The notes beneath the pieces are model-generated. The model saw only the letters and a list, made by a program, of their open reading frames with translations, did not search any database and was not told the DNA's origin. The translations under genes were made by a program, and so were the position numbers. Shown in pieces: positions 38,645-46,759 of a stretch of DNA of 64,000 nt (position 1 is its first letter; each line of letters starts with the position of its first letter). The stretch spans positions 1-64,000 of the forward strand of contig JAEYUC010000073.1 of NCBI GenBank assembly GCA_023433705.1, written 5' to 3'. The stretch is from Pseudomonadota bacterium. GTDB lineage: Bacteria > Pseudomonadota > Gammaproteobacteria > Steroidobacterales > Steroidobacteraceae.

Positions 38645-39803
38645 GACCTCCGCACCTCGCGCACTTCACTTCATCGCCTGCCTGGCCCTCGTGGCGCTCG
38701 CGGGCTGCGTCACGAAAAAGCCAGCGACGCCGGTCGCGCCCACCGCGCGCTTCGAGGCCATGAAGTGGTCGAAGCTGCCGGGCTGGAAAACCGACGACGC
38801 GCTCGCCGCGTGGCCCGCCCTGCTCTCCTCCTGCAGCATCATCGCGAAGCGGCCCGAGTGGGCCTCGTTCTGCGGCGCCGCCGTCGCGACGAGTCCCGCG
38901 GACGCGGAATTCGTGCGGTCGTTCATGGAGCAGCACCTGACGCCGTACCGCGTGTTGCGAGTCACGGGACGCAAGAAGGAAACGACCGGGCTCGTGACCG
39001 GGTACTACGAGCCGCTGCTGCGCGGTTCGCGAGAGCGCACCGGCCAATACGCGACACCGCTGTACCGCCGCCCGGAAGACCTGCTCATCGTGGATCTGTC
39101 CGCGGTGATCCCCGAACTCAAGGGCAAGCGCGTGCGCGGCCGGCTCGACGGCAACAAGGTAGTGCCTTACTACAGCCGAGCCGGCACACGCGAGGCCCCG
39201 GGCCTCGCAGGTCACGAAATCGTGTGGATAGACGATCCGCTCGATGCGTTCCTGCTCGAGGTGCAAGGCTCGGGTCGCGTGCAGCTCACGACGGGCGAGA
39301 CCATCCGCCTGCAGTACGAAGACCAGAACGGCCACCCGTACCGCTCGATCGGCCGCTACCTGGTCGACCAGGGCGCGTTTCCGCTCGAAGAGGCGAACAT
39401 GCCGGCCATCCGCCGGTGGCTCGTCGCGAATCCGGCGCGATTGAACGAGGTGCTCGACAGCAACCCGAGCGTGGTGTTCTTCAGGGAAGCACCGCTCGAC
39501 GATCCGTCGATCGGCCCGAAAGGCGCGCAGGCCGTGCCGCTGACCGCGGGCCGCTCCATCGCGGTCGATCCGTCTTTCCTGCCGCTCGGCGCGCCGATGT
39601 TCCTGGCGACCACCGATCCGACCACCAAACTACCTCTGCGTCGACTCGTCGTGGCGCAGGACACGGGCGGGGCGATTCGCGGTCCAATCCGCGCGGACCT
39701 GTTCTTCGGGTTCGGGTCGTCCGCCGGCGAACAGGCGGGAACGATGAAGTACGACGGCGAGATGTGGGTTCTCTGGCCGAAGGACGCCGCTCCGCCCCGG
39801 TGA
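38643..39803 (+). CDS. mltA: Membrane-bound lytic murein transglycosylase A
   Basis: Cleaves peptidoglycan glycan strands to 1,6-anhydromuropeptides. The frame encodes TGYYEPLLRGSRERTGQYAT, VQGSGRVQLTTGETIRLQYE and the C-terminal 3D domain with VAQDTGGAIRGPIRADLF (catalytic aspartates). A lipoprotein signal ending LVALAGC precedes the mature part, but the frame has no ATG, GTG or TTG between the end of the upstream gene and the GTG at 38691, which lies inside the signal peptide. Starting at the CTG at 38643, six bases after AAGGGG, gives a perfect 22-residue lipoprotein signal (TSAPRALHFIACLALVALAG then C). I take CTG as the start, or the ATG was lost when a repeat element was placed here. 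Confidence 0.85.
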   Translation: MTSAPRALHFIACLALVALAGCVTKKPATPVAPTARFEAMKWSKLPGWKTDDALAAWPALLSSCSIIAKRPEWASFCGAAVATSPADAEFVRSFMEQHLTPYRVLRVTGRKKETTGLVTGYYEPLLRGSRERTGQYATPLYRRPEDLLIVDLSAVIPELKGKRVRGRLDGNKVVPYYSRAGTREAPGLAGHEIVWIDDPLDAFLLEVQGSGRVQLTTGETIRLQYEDQNGHPYRSIGRYLVDQGAFPLEEANMPAIRRWLVANPARLNEVLDSNPSVVFFREAPLDDPSIGPKGAQAVPLTAGRSIAVDPSFLPLGAPMFLATTDPTTKLPLRRLVVAQDTGGAIRGPIRADLFFGFGSSAGEQAGTMKYDGEMWVLWPKDAAPPR

Positions 39804-39885
39804 CACGAGAATGCGGCACGGTCCTACCCGTGCCGGGCCGCGACGCTCGACTGAGGTCGGCGCGCGCGGCGAGTACGCTCGTCCG

Positions 39886-40629
39886 ATGCGTTACTCATTT
39901 CCCATCGCCTTGCTGCTGCTCGCGGCACTGACCGGCGCGTGCAGCGAACGCAAGTCCGGCTCGAACGTCGCGGCGCCCGGCGCCGAGGAAACCACGAAGA
40001 CACGGCTGCTCGAGGCCGGCGCGAGCGCGATGCAGGACAAGGCGCCGCTCCAGTCGCTCGATGCGTACATGAACGGCTTTCATTTCTACAGCGGCAACAT
40101 GGCGGGCCAGATGGAGGCTCACCACTTCTGCGGTCACCTCAACGAAGACGTGATCCAGTGCGTCATCTACGACGGCAACGACAAGAACGCGAAGATCATG
40201 GGCGTTGAATACATCGTGTCCGCGAAGCTGTTCGCGGGGTTGCCGGAGTCGGAGAAACGGCTGTGGCACAGCCACGTGCACGAAGTGCGCTCCGGGCAGC
40301 TGATCGCGCCTGGAATTCCCGAGATCGCCGAGCGCGAGTTCATGGAGAAGATCGCCGGCACCTATGGGAAGACCTGGCACACCTGGCACACGGACGAGAA
40401 CCTCGCCCTGCCCCTCGGCACGCCGATGCTCATGATGGGCTTCACGGCGGATGGTCAGGTGAGCGAGGACATGGTCGCGGACCGCGACCGGCGCTTCCAC
40501 GTGTCGAGCGCGGAGAAGCGCAAGAAGCGCGCCGACATCGCCTATCCACCCGTCGATCCGTCCGCCGATGCCTGGCAGAAAGGCGAAGTCGCGCAACTCG
40601 AACTGAAGATCGGGAAAATCGGGGACTGA
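39886..40629 (+). CDS. DUF1264-like lipoprotein
   Basis: A 247-residue protein with a lipoprotein signal (RYSFPIALLLLAALTGAC). The mature part contains MNGFHFYSGNMAGQMEAHHF, QCVIYDGNDKNAKIMGVEYI and WHSHVHEVRSGQLIAPGIP, matching the DUF1264 family, whose plant members are oil-body-associated proteins; the bacterial function is unknown. The histidine- and tryptophan-rich TYGKTWHTWHTD is notable. Its last five residues and stop (GKIGD then TGA) lie inside the left arm of a long inverted repeat, where an A-to-T difference from the other arm creates the stop codon. Confidence 0.8.
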   Translation: MRYSFPIALLLLAALTGACSERKSGSNVAAPGAEETTKTRLLEAGASAMQDKAPLQSLDAYMNGFHFYSGNMAGQMEAHHFCGHLNEDVIQCVIYDGNDKNAKIMGVEYIVSAKLFAGLPESEKRLWHSHVHEVRSGQLIAPGIPEIAEREFMEKIAGTYGKTWHTWHTDENLALPLGTPMLMMGFTADGQVSEDMVADRDRRFHVSSAEKRKKRADIAYPPVDPSADAWQKGEVAQLELKIGKIGD

Positions 40630-40713
40630 TTTATTTATTGACGATAACCCACCAGTGCCGGGCGCCCCCTGAAGCGGTTATCGTCAATAAATAAATCTGT
40701 CCCCGATTTTCCC
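40612..40713. repeat. 38-bp inverted repeat, GGGGACAGATTTATTTAT type (copy 2)
   Basis: Arms 40612-40649 and 40676-40713 match in 37 of 38 positions around a 26-nt loop. The core AATCGGGGACAGATTTATTT is the same as in the copy at 6232. The left arm contains the stop of the DUF1264 gene and the right arm ends one base before the stop of the convergent nrtD gene, so it fills the gap between two convergent genes. Confidence 0.9.
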
Positions 40714-40714
40714 A

Positions 40715-41524
40715 CTACGCTGCTTCGACGTAGTGCGACTTCTTGTGCAGGAACTCCAGCACCGCCCCGCGGCTCGCGATGTACTCCGCGTCGGCGATCA
40801 GCTCCAGGCGATTCCGCGGACGCGGCAGTTCCACGTCGCGGATCTCGCCGATGTGCGCCGCCGGACCGTTCGTCATCATCACGATGCGGTCCGACAGCAG
40901 CACCGCCTCGTCGACGTCATGAGTGATCATGAGCACGGTGTTCCCGAGCTCCGCGTGGATCCTCATCACCTCTTCCTGCAGGTGCGCGCGCGTCAGCGCG
41001 TCGAGCGCGCCGAAAGGCTCGTCCAGCAGTAGCACCTTCGGGCTCATCGCGAGCGCGCGCGCGATGCCGACGCGCTGCTTCATGCCGCCGGAGATCTCGC
41101 CCGGGCGCTTCTTCATCGCGTGCGTCATGTGCACGAGCTCGAGGTTGTGCAGCGTCCAGGCATGCCGCTCCGCCGAGGTTTTCTTGCCGGAGAAGATCTT
41201 GTCGACCGCGAGCCGCACGTTGTCGTACACCGTGAGCCACGGCAGCAGCGAGTGGTTCTGGAACACCACGGCGCGATCCGGCCCCGGCTCGTGCACCTCG
41301 CGTCCTTCGAGAAACACGTAGCCACTAGTCGCATCGGTCAGGCCCGCCACGATGTTGAGCAGCGTGGACTTGCCGCAACCCGAGTGACCGATGATCGAGA
41401 TGTACTCGCCCTTCGCGACCTCGAGCGAGATGTCGCGCAGCACTTCGCTGCGCGCATCGCCCTTGCCGAATGTCTTGCAGACGTGCTCTATCTTCAGATA
41501 CTCCGCCGGCTTGTTCGCATTCAT
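40715..41524 (-). CDS. nrtD: Nitrate-type ABC transporter, ATP-binding subunit
   Basis: ATPase of an NrtABCD-type importer, 269 residues. Walker A is IGHSGCGKSTLLN, the signature is EISGGMKQRVGIARALA and Walker B is VLLLDEPFGALD, followed by MITHDVDEAVLLSDRIVMMT, typical of the nitrate/sulfonate/taurine subfamily. The ATG overlaps the permease stop by four bases (41521-41524), confirming the operon order binding protein, permease, ATPase. No nitrate reductase genes are in the window. Confidence 0.92.
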   Translation of the reverse strand: MNANKPAEYLKIEHVCKTFGKGDARSEVLRDISLEVAKGEYISIIGHSGCGKSTLLNIVAGLTDATSGYVFLEGREVHEPGPDRAVVFQNHSLLPWLTVYDNVRLAVDKIFSGKKTSAERHAWTLHNLELVHMTHAMKKRPGEISGGMKQRVGIARALAMSPKVLLLDEPFGALDALTRAHLQEEVMRIHAELGNTVLMITHDVDEAVLLSDRIVMMTNGPAAHIGEIRDVELPRPRNRLELIADAEYIASRGAVLEFLHKKSHYVEAA

Positions 41525-42333
41525 ACGTTCACCGTCCCGCGTCCGATCAGTTTTCCGGAGAAGGCCACGAGGCGATCGAGCAGGAACCCGATGATGCCGA
41601 CGTAGACCAGCGCGAGGATGATGTCGCTGATGAGCGAGCTGTTCCACGCGTCCCAGATGAAGAAGCCGATACCCACGCCGCCGATCAGCATCTCGGCAGC
41701 CACGATCGCGAGCCACGAGAGACCGATGCCGATGCGCAGGCCCGTGAAGATGTACGGCGCCGTCGCCGGCAGCATCACTTTCGTGAAGTACTCGAAGCCG
41801 TTGAGCCGCAGCACCTTCGACACGTTTCGATAGTCCTGCGGAATGTTCCGCACGCCCACCGCGGTGTTGATGATGATCGGCCAGATCGCCGTGATGAAGA
41901 TCACGAAGATGGCCGACGGCTGCCCGTCGCGAAATGCTGCGAGCGACAGCGGCAACCACGCGAGTGGCGGGATCGTGCGCAGCACCTGGAACAGCGGATC
42001 CAGTGCGCGCATGGCCCACGTGCTGCTGCCGATCAGCACGCCGAACGCGATGCCCAGCGTCGACGCCAGCAGATAGCCCAACCCGACGCGCTTGAGGCTC
42101 GCGTAAAGATGGTGGAACAACCCCTTGTCGATGCCGCCGTTGTCGTACAGCGGATTGACGATGAGCTCCCAGGTATCCGCCAGCACCTTGCTCGGCGGCG
42201 GAAGCGTGGCCGTCGGAGAGGCGCACAAGAGCTCCCAGACCACGCCGAGCAGCGCCAGCATGAGGATCGGCGGCAGGGTCACCGCCGCGAGGCTGACCGC
42301 GCGCGCACGGATCGCGCGCAGCCAGGACGGCAT
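41521..42333 (-). CDS. nrtB: Nitrate-type ABC transporter, permease
   Basis: A 270-residue membrane permease of the NrtB/SsuC family with six expected membrane segments. The ATPase-contacting EAA loop region reads EYFTKVMLPATAPYIFTGLR followed by IGIGLSWLAIVAAEM, which is the family signature. It starts five bases downstream of the binding-protein stop and overlaps the ATPase gene by four bases. Confidence 0.92.
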   Translation of the reverse strand: MPSWLRAIRARAVSLAAVTLPPILMLALLGVVWELLCASPTATLPPPSKVLADTWELIVNPLYDNGGIDKGLFHHLYASLKRVGLGYLLASTLGIAFGVLIGSSTWAMRALDPLFQVLRTIPPLAWLPLSLAAFRDGQPSAIFVIFITAIWPIIINTAVGVRNIPQDYRNVSKVLRLNGFEYFTKVMLPATAPYIFTGLRIGIGLSWLAIVAAEMLIGGVGIGFFIWDAWNSSLISDIILALVYVGIIGFLLDRLVAFSGKLIGRGTVNV

Positions 42334-42338
42334 CGGTT

Positions 42339-43625
42339 TCAGACCCGCTTGATCGCCAGGCTTGCCAGGTACGCGCTGGGATTCGCCGGATCGAACGTTT
42401 TGCCATCGAAGAATTTTTCGACGCCACGCGACGTCGTCTTCGGAATCTGGGCGTCCGGCACCTTGAGTTCCTTCGCGGCCGCCCGCCACAGATCCTCGCG
42501 ATTCACTTTCGCGATCAGCGATTTGAAGTCTTCCTTGCCCGTGAACTTGCCCCATCTGACATTCTCCGTGAGGAACCACAGCTCGTGGCTCTGGTATGGA
42601 TAAGAAGCGTTGTCGCGCCAGAACTTCATGAAGTGCGGCGAGTTCTCGACGACGCGGCCGGTGCCGTAGTCGAACTTGCCCTTGAGGCGGGCCACGATGT
42701 CCGCGTACGGCACGTTGAACCACTGGCGTTTCGAGACGATCTGCGCGAGCTCGTCGCGATTCTTCGGTTCGTCACACCACATGGCCGCTTCCTGCACGGC
42801 CATGAGCAGCGCCATCGTCGCCTTGGGATTCTTGTCGACGTACTCGGCGCGCATCGCGAAGGACTTCTCCGGATGCTTGTTCCACAACTCGCCGGTGGTG
42901 AGCGCGGTGTAGCCTATCTTCTGGTTCTTGAGCTGCTCGTTCCACGGCTCGCCGACGCAGAAGCAGTCCATCGTTCCGACCTTCATGTTCGCCACCATCT
43001 GCGGTGGCGGGACGACGATGGTCTCGATGTCCTTGTCCGGGTCGATGCCGCCGGCGGCGAGCCAGTAGCGGATCCACAGGTCGTGCGTGCCGCCCGGGAA
43101 CGTCATCGCCGCTTTCACGGCGTTGCCGGTGGCCTTCTTCTTCTCCAGCGCGGCCTTGAAGGGCTTCGCGTCGAGGCCGACTTTCAGACTCGCGTATTCG
43201 GCGCCGACCGAGATGCACTGGCTGTCGAGATTGAGGCGCGAAAGGATGTACATCGGCGTGGGCACGTTGTTCTGCGTGACCTTGCCGGTGCTGATGAGGT
43301 ACGGCATCGGCGTGAGGATGTGCGCGCCGTCGATGCCATTGCCGGCCGAGCCCAGCACGAGGTTGTCGCGCGTCGTGCCCCACGAAGCTTGTTTGACCAC
43401 CTCGACGTCGGGCATGCCATGTTTGGCGTAGAAGCCCTTTTCCTTCGCAACGATGAGCGGCGCGGCATCGGTCAACGCGATGAAACCGAGAACGGCCCTG
43501 GTGGTTTCGGGCGCTCCGGTCGCCGCGTACAACGGTTTCGGCGCCAACGCGCCTAGAGGCGGCGCCGCGGCCGCGGCGCCGGCCGCCTTGATGATCTGCC
43601 GTCGCGAAATTTTCTGGTCACGCAT
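42339..43625 (-). CDS. nrtA: Nitrate-type ABC transporter, Tat-exported binding protein
   Basis: A 428-residue substrate-binding protein of the NrtA/CmpA family. The N-terminus SRRQIIKAAGAAAAAPPLGA is a twin-arginine signal, so the folded protein is exported. The mature part starts near ETTRAVLGFIALTDAAPLIV and includes KQASWGTTRDNLVLGSAGNG and VGEPWNEQLKNQKIGYTAL, both characteristic of this family, whose members bind nitrate or bicarbonate. Nitrate is the likelier substrate given the NrtB/NrtD-type partners, but the residues that tell the two apart cannot be assigned with certainty here. Confidence 0.9.
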   Translation of the reverse strand: MRDQKISRRQIIKAAGAAAAAPPLGALAPKPLYAATGAPETTRAVLGFIALTDAAPLIVAKEKGFYAKHGMPDVEVVKQASWGTTRDNLVLGSAGNGIDGAHILTPMPYLISTGKVTQNNVPTPMYILSRLNLDSQCISVGAEYASLKVGLDAKPFKAALEKKKATGNAVKAAMTFPGGTHDLWIRYWLAAGGIDPDKDIETIVVPPPQMVANMKVGTMDCFCVGEPWNEQLKNQKIGYTALTTGELWNKHPEKSFAMRAEYVDKNPKATMALLMAVQEAAMWCDEPKNRDELAQIVSKRQWFNVPYADIVARLKGKFDYGTGRVVENSPHFMKFWRDNASYPYQSHELWFLTENVRWGKFTGKEDFKSLIAKVNREDLWRAAAKELKVPDAQIPKTTSRGVEKFFDGKTFDPANPSAYLASLAIKRV

Positions 43626-43790
43626 CTTCTGGTAGCTCCCCGTGTTCGGTACGAGCTAGCTAAAGCAAGCGCTATGCCAGAGATGGACCTGAGGCGCGTG
43701 ATTCCCGCGAAGTACGTGCGGGGGCCCGCGATGCGCATTTCGAGCGGAAATGCGCACCAGATTCGAACCGCGAGTCAGGGGGCCTGCAAG

Positions 43791-43833
43791 AAATGGGGAC
43801 ATTCCCCGTTTTCTGGCAAACGGGGACGCACCT
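43791..43833 (+). repeat. 43-nt GGGGACA element (copy 3)
   Basis: Begins AAATGGGGACATTCCCCGTT and ends GGGGACGCACCT, 43 nt like the copies at 1888, 38602 and 53443. An 8-bp inverted repeat CCCCGTTT/AAACGGGG (43804-43825) lies inside. This is the only copy not close to a recognised stop codon. Confidence 0.8.
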
Positions 43834-43877
43834 CGATTGGGCGGACCCCCTGCAAGTTTGTAAGCAAATGGGGTCCG

Positions 43878-43979
43878 GAAATCGGGGACAGATCTTTTTA
43901 TTGACGATATCGCGCGAGGAGCGGGCAGCGTCCCGCGCACGTCTCGATATCGTCAATAAATAGATCTGTCCCCGATTTC
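43878..43979. repeat. 35-bp inverted repeat, GGGGACAGATTTATTTAT type (copy 3)
   Basis: Arms 43878-43912 and 43945-43979 match in 34 of 35 positions with a 32-nt loop. The core reads AATCGGGGACAGATCTATTT then ATTGACGATATCG. The right arm ends five bases before the hxlR stop codon. Confidence 0.9.
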
Positions 43980-43983
43980 GATT

Positions 43984-44343
43984 TCAGGCGGCGCCGCGTT
44001 CGGCCTTTAGCAGACTGCCGACGTTGCGCTCGATCCAGCGACCGAAGAGTCCCGCGACGCGCGCCAGCGAACGTCCGAGCGGCGTGAGTCGATATTCCAC
44101 GCGCGGCGGCAGCTCGGGATAACTGCGGCGGCTAACTAGCCCGAACGCCTCGAGCTTGCGCAGCGTCTGGATCAGCATCTTCTCGGAAACGCCGTCGACG
44201 CCGCGACGCAGCTCCGCGGTGCGCATCGGACCGTTGGCGAGCTGCGCCACCACGAGCAGTGTCCACTTCTCGGCCAGTACGGCCATGACACGGCGCGAGG
44301 GGCACAGCGCATTGAATACGTCCGGAGCGAGGTTCTTTGCCAT
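43984..44343 (-). CDS. HxlR-family transcriptional regulator
   Basis: A 119-residue winged-helix regulator. PSRRVMAVLAEKWTLLVVAQ and NGPMRTAELRRGVDGVSEKM are the HxlR signature. A cysteine at position 14 (FNALCPS) corresponds to the N-terminal redox-sensing cysteine of regulators such as HypR and YodB, so it may respond to quinones, aldehydes or disulfide stress; this is inference from position. It is divergent from a glutathione transferase gene, and two palindromic sites lie between them. Confidence 0.9.
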   Translation of the reverse strand: MAKNLAPDVFNALCPSRRVMAVLAEKWTLLVVAQLANGPMRTAELRRGVDGVSEKMLIQTLRKLEAFGLVSRRSYPELPPRVEYRLTPLGRSLARVAGLFGRWIERNVGSLLKAERGAA

Positions 44344-44399
44344 GGCGAAAAATTAACACAACCGCGCGCGGGCTGGCGCAACGATGCGACAGAACTTCG

Positions 44400-44460
44400 T
44401 ACGGGACACTTACCCGGAGGTAAGTACCCTCCTACGGGATACTTACCAGCAGGTAAGTAC
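44400..44460. promoter_or_regulatory. Tandem palindromic operators between hxlR and gstA
   Basis: Two copies of ACTTACC-NNNN-GGTAAGT at 44408-44425 and 44441-44458 sit inside 33-bp direct repeats that each begin TACGGG. The 33-bp spacing is about three helical turns, so two dimers would bind the same face of the DNA. ACTTAC/GTAAGT palindromes are the kind of site bound by HxlR-family dimers, which fits the adjacent hxlR gene. Confidence 0.75.
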
Positions 44461-44529
44461 TTGTGCGCCGGCAGATCGATCTCCAGACTTGCGGCCCCTG
44501 GACAGACATCGAAAGCAATGGAGCAAATC

Positions 44530-45147
44530 ATGCAGCTTTATTACGCCCCCGCCGCCTGCTCGCTCGCCTCGCACATCACGCTGCGCGAAGCCGGCCTTCC
44601 CTTCGACCTCAAGCGCGCCGACGTGAGGACCAAGAAACTCGAGGACGGCTCTGACTACCTCGCCATCAACCCCAAGGGCGCCGTACCCGCGCTGAAGCTC
44701 GACGATGGCAAGGTGCTGACCGAAGGCGTCGCGATCATGCAGTACCTCGCGGACCAGAAGCCCGAAAGCGGTCTCGCGCCGAAGAACGGATCGTTCGAGC
44801 GTTACCAGCTACAGGAATGGCTCAACTATCTCACGAGCGAAGTCCACAAGAGCTTTTCGCCGCTGTGGAATCCGGCCAATGACCAGGCGGTGAAGCAGTA
44901 CGCCCTCGACAATCTCGCGAAGAAATTCGAGTACCTCGACAGGCACCTGGCGGGCAGGAAGTACCTGACCGGCGACACGTTCACGATCGCCGATGCTTAC
45001 GCGTTCGTGCTGTTGAACTGGGCCACGCCGCTCAACGTCGACCTCTCGAAGTATCCCGCCATCAAGGAATACCAGGCCCGCGTCGCGGCACGGCCGAAGG
45101 TGAAGGAAGCGATGGAGGCCGAGGGCCTTCTGAAGAAAGCCGCCTGA
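44530..45147 (+). CDS. gstA: Glutathione S-transferase, GstA-like
   Basis: A 205-residue beta-class glutathione transferase. MQLYYAPAACSLASHITLRE, then INPKGAVPALKLDDGKVLTE and GVAIMQYLAD, match E. coli GstA almost throughout the thioredoxin-like domain, including the catalytic cysteine in PAACS. The C-terminal helical domain is complete. A GGAG six bases upstream selects the ATG at 44530 over one 12 bases earlier. It conjugates glutathione to electrophiles and is likely controlled by the divergent HxlR regulator. Confidence 0.93.
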   Translation: MQLYYAPAACSLASHITLREAGLPFDLKRADVRTKKLEDGSDYLAINPKGAVPALKLDDGKVLTEGVAIMQYLADQKPESGLAPKNGSFERYQLQEWLNYLTSEVHKSFSPLWNPANDQAVKQYALDNLAKKFEYLDRHLAGRKYLTGDTFTIADAYAFVLLNWATPLNVDLSKYPAIKEYQARVAARPKVKEAMEAEGLLKKAA

Positions 45148-45157
45148 AATGGGGACA

Positions 45158-45200
45158 GACCTCGATGCGGACGCGGACTGCGATCGCATCGAGGTCTTTT
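45158..45200 (+). terminator. Rho-independent terminator of gstA
   Basis: GACCTCGATGCG and CGCATCGAGGTC pair around a 15-nt loop and are followed by TTTT. The left side is fused to AAATGGGGACAGACCT, which looks like a 43-nt element collapsed between its two internal GGGGAC repeats. Confidence 0.85.
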
Positions 45201-45239
45201 CATTTTGGCTTCGCGCGCAGCCGTGACCTCATTTCCATC

Positions 45240-45866
45240 TCACAGTCGATAGCGTACGCCCACGAAGATTTCGTCCTGCAACGTCCGCTTCCCTGAACCG
45301 TCGGTGAGATCGAACTCGAACCACCGCATCCCGGCGAACGCGATGACTCGATCGGAGAGCCGCATTTCCGCGCGCGCGCTCAGGTCCACGAGATTGTCGG
45401 CCGAGCCGAACGTCAGGATGTCCGGCGCATAAAACGCCTGTCCCGCGATCGCGAAGCGATGCGACGGATCCATGAACCACCGCAGTTCCGCGCCGATGCT
45501 CACCGCCATGACGTCCTGGTTTTCCTCTTCGAGCAGCGCCGCATAAAGCTGCGGGCCCACCGAGATGTCGAAGTACTTGCCGAGTTCGACGGGCCACAAC
45601 ATGCCGGCGCTCAGCACGATGTCGCGCTCCTCGCTCAGGAAGCCGCTGCCCATCAGCCGCCGCTCGGTGCCTTCGATGTCGTCGTAGTAGCGCAGCAGTA
45701 TCGTGTCGTTGCTGAGCGCCGCTTCGGCCGCGCCCCGGTCCTCCGCCGCGGGCGCCTGCTGCGCCATTACCGGCAGGCTCGCGAAGAAGCCCAGTAGCAG
45801 GATCGCTATTGTCGTCAGCCTGGTGGTCGATCGGGACCTGACCATCCGTGATCTGTATGCGCTCAT
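45240..45866 (-). CDS. YfaZ-like outer-membrane beta-barrel
   Basis: A 208-residue exported protein. A long basic N-region and hydrophobic stretch (TTRLTTIAILLLGFFASLPV) end at MAQ, a signal-peptide cleavage site. The mature part alternates polar and hydrophobic residues in short strands and ends in DEIFVGVRYRL with a terminal aromatic-containing strand, as in outer-membrane barrels of the YfaZ type. The ATG at 45866 has an AAGGA upstream; one at 45893 is possible. Function unknown. Confidence 0.7.
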   Translation of the reverse strand: MSAYRSRMVRSRSTTRLTTIAILLLGFFASLPVMAQQAPAAEDRGAAEAALSNDTILLRYYDDIEGTERRLMGSGFLSEERDIVLSAGMLWPVELGKYFDISVGPQLYAALLEEENQDVMAVSIGAELRWFMDPSHRFAIAGQAFYAPDILTFGSADNLVDLSARAEMRLSDRVIAFAGMRWFEFDLTDGSGKRTLQDEIFVGVRYRL

Positions 45867-46021
45867 GAGAAACGGGTCCTTGTTGGGCAGCATCGCTGCG
45901 GGAGTTCGACCGTTCCGCGAGGTCGAGCCGGAGACTACGCCGGCACGCTTTGGGGGTTGATGCTCGAAGTGCGGCTCTCGACGTAGGACGCGCGCTCTTC
46001 CGGGCCGAGAACGGCCGCCAC

Positions 46022-46759
46022 CTAGGCAAGAATCAGCGCGATCCCACCTGCAATCGCCGCCAGTCCGGCGATCCGGGGCACCACGCGCGGATACGGCAGG
46101 ACTTTCTCGAGCAGCACGTACACCATGAGCCCGGCTATCCACAGCAGGTTCATGACCCCGAACGCGAACAGCAGGACCATGAGCATCCAGCAACAGCCGA
46201 TGCAGTACAGCCCGTGCAGGAATCCGAGCCGGATCGATCCGCGCGCGCCCGGCTGGAATCCGCCGTGTCGCTGCACGAACGACAGCGGCGCGCGACATTG
46301 AGACAGGCAGGCGTCCTTGACCGGCAGGAACTGGTATACGCCCGCGGCGATCAGCAGCGCCGCGCCGATGCCGCGGCTCGTGCCCGCCATCATCGGCGTG
46401 ACGAGCGCACGCCATTCGAGCAACCACTGCAGCAGCGTGGCCGCGAGCGCGAACCCCGTCCACGCGAGTAGATAGCCCGCCGCGAACCACCATGGCGGCG
46501 CGAATTCGTGGCCGCGCGCCGCTCCCTGCCGCGCGACCTGCGCGTAGAGCAGCACCATCGGCGCGACCGAGGGGGTCATCATCCCGACCATCATCACGGC
46601 CCACATCGCGAACATGAACGCGAAGTGCCAGGCCGACCACGGGATGAAATCCGGCGACATCATGCCGGACATGTCGAAGCCGGTCGCGAGCCAGTAGATA
46701 TACGAGAGCGCCAGCGCGGTGATGGCGATCAGCGCGCCGAGGACGAACCCGCGGCTCAT
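46022..46759 (-). CDS. DUF2182 metal-binding membrane protein
   Basis: A 245-residue inner-membrane protein with six or so hydrophobic segments. The segment FMFAMWAVMMVGMMTPSVAP, rich in methionine, and the later GLYCIGCCWMLMVLLFAFGV are the signature of DUF2182, described as a predicted metal-binding integral membrane protein. Its ATG overlaps the stop of the DUF1326 gene by one base (TGATG), so the two are translated together. The methionine and cysteine content suggests copper, but this is unproven. Confidence 0.85.
   Translation of the reverse strand: MSRGFVLGALIAITALALSYIYWLATGFDMSGMMSPDFIPWSAWHFAFMFAMWAVMMVGMMTPSVAPMVLLYAQVARQGAARGHEFAPPWWFAAGYLLAWTGFALAATLLQWLLEWRALVTPMMAGTSRGIGAALLIAAGVYQFLPVKDACLSQCRAPLSFVQRHGGFQPGARGSIRLGFLHGLYCIGCCWMLMVLLFAFGVMNLLWIAGLMVYVLLEKVLPYPRVVPRIAGLAAIAGGIALILA

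Larger units (their letters stand above)
43626..43983. other. 358-bp gene-free stretch between nrtA and hxlR
   Basis: This gap lies upstream of nrtA and downstream of hxlR, both on the minus strand. It contains the nrtA promoter region, a 43-nt element (43791-43833) and a 102-bp inverted repeat (43878-43979). No gene is supported; short frames here have no recognisable content. Confidence 0.7.

Noticed and set aside
36334..38664. 776-codon open frame on the minus strand
   Set aside because: Fully antisense to the S9 peptidase, which has its catalytic triad; the minus frame has no recognisable domain.
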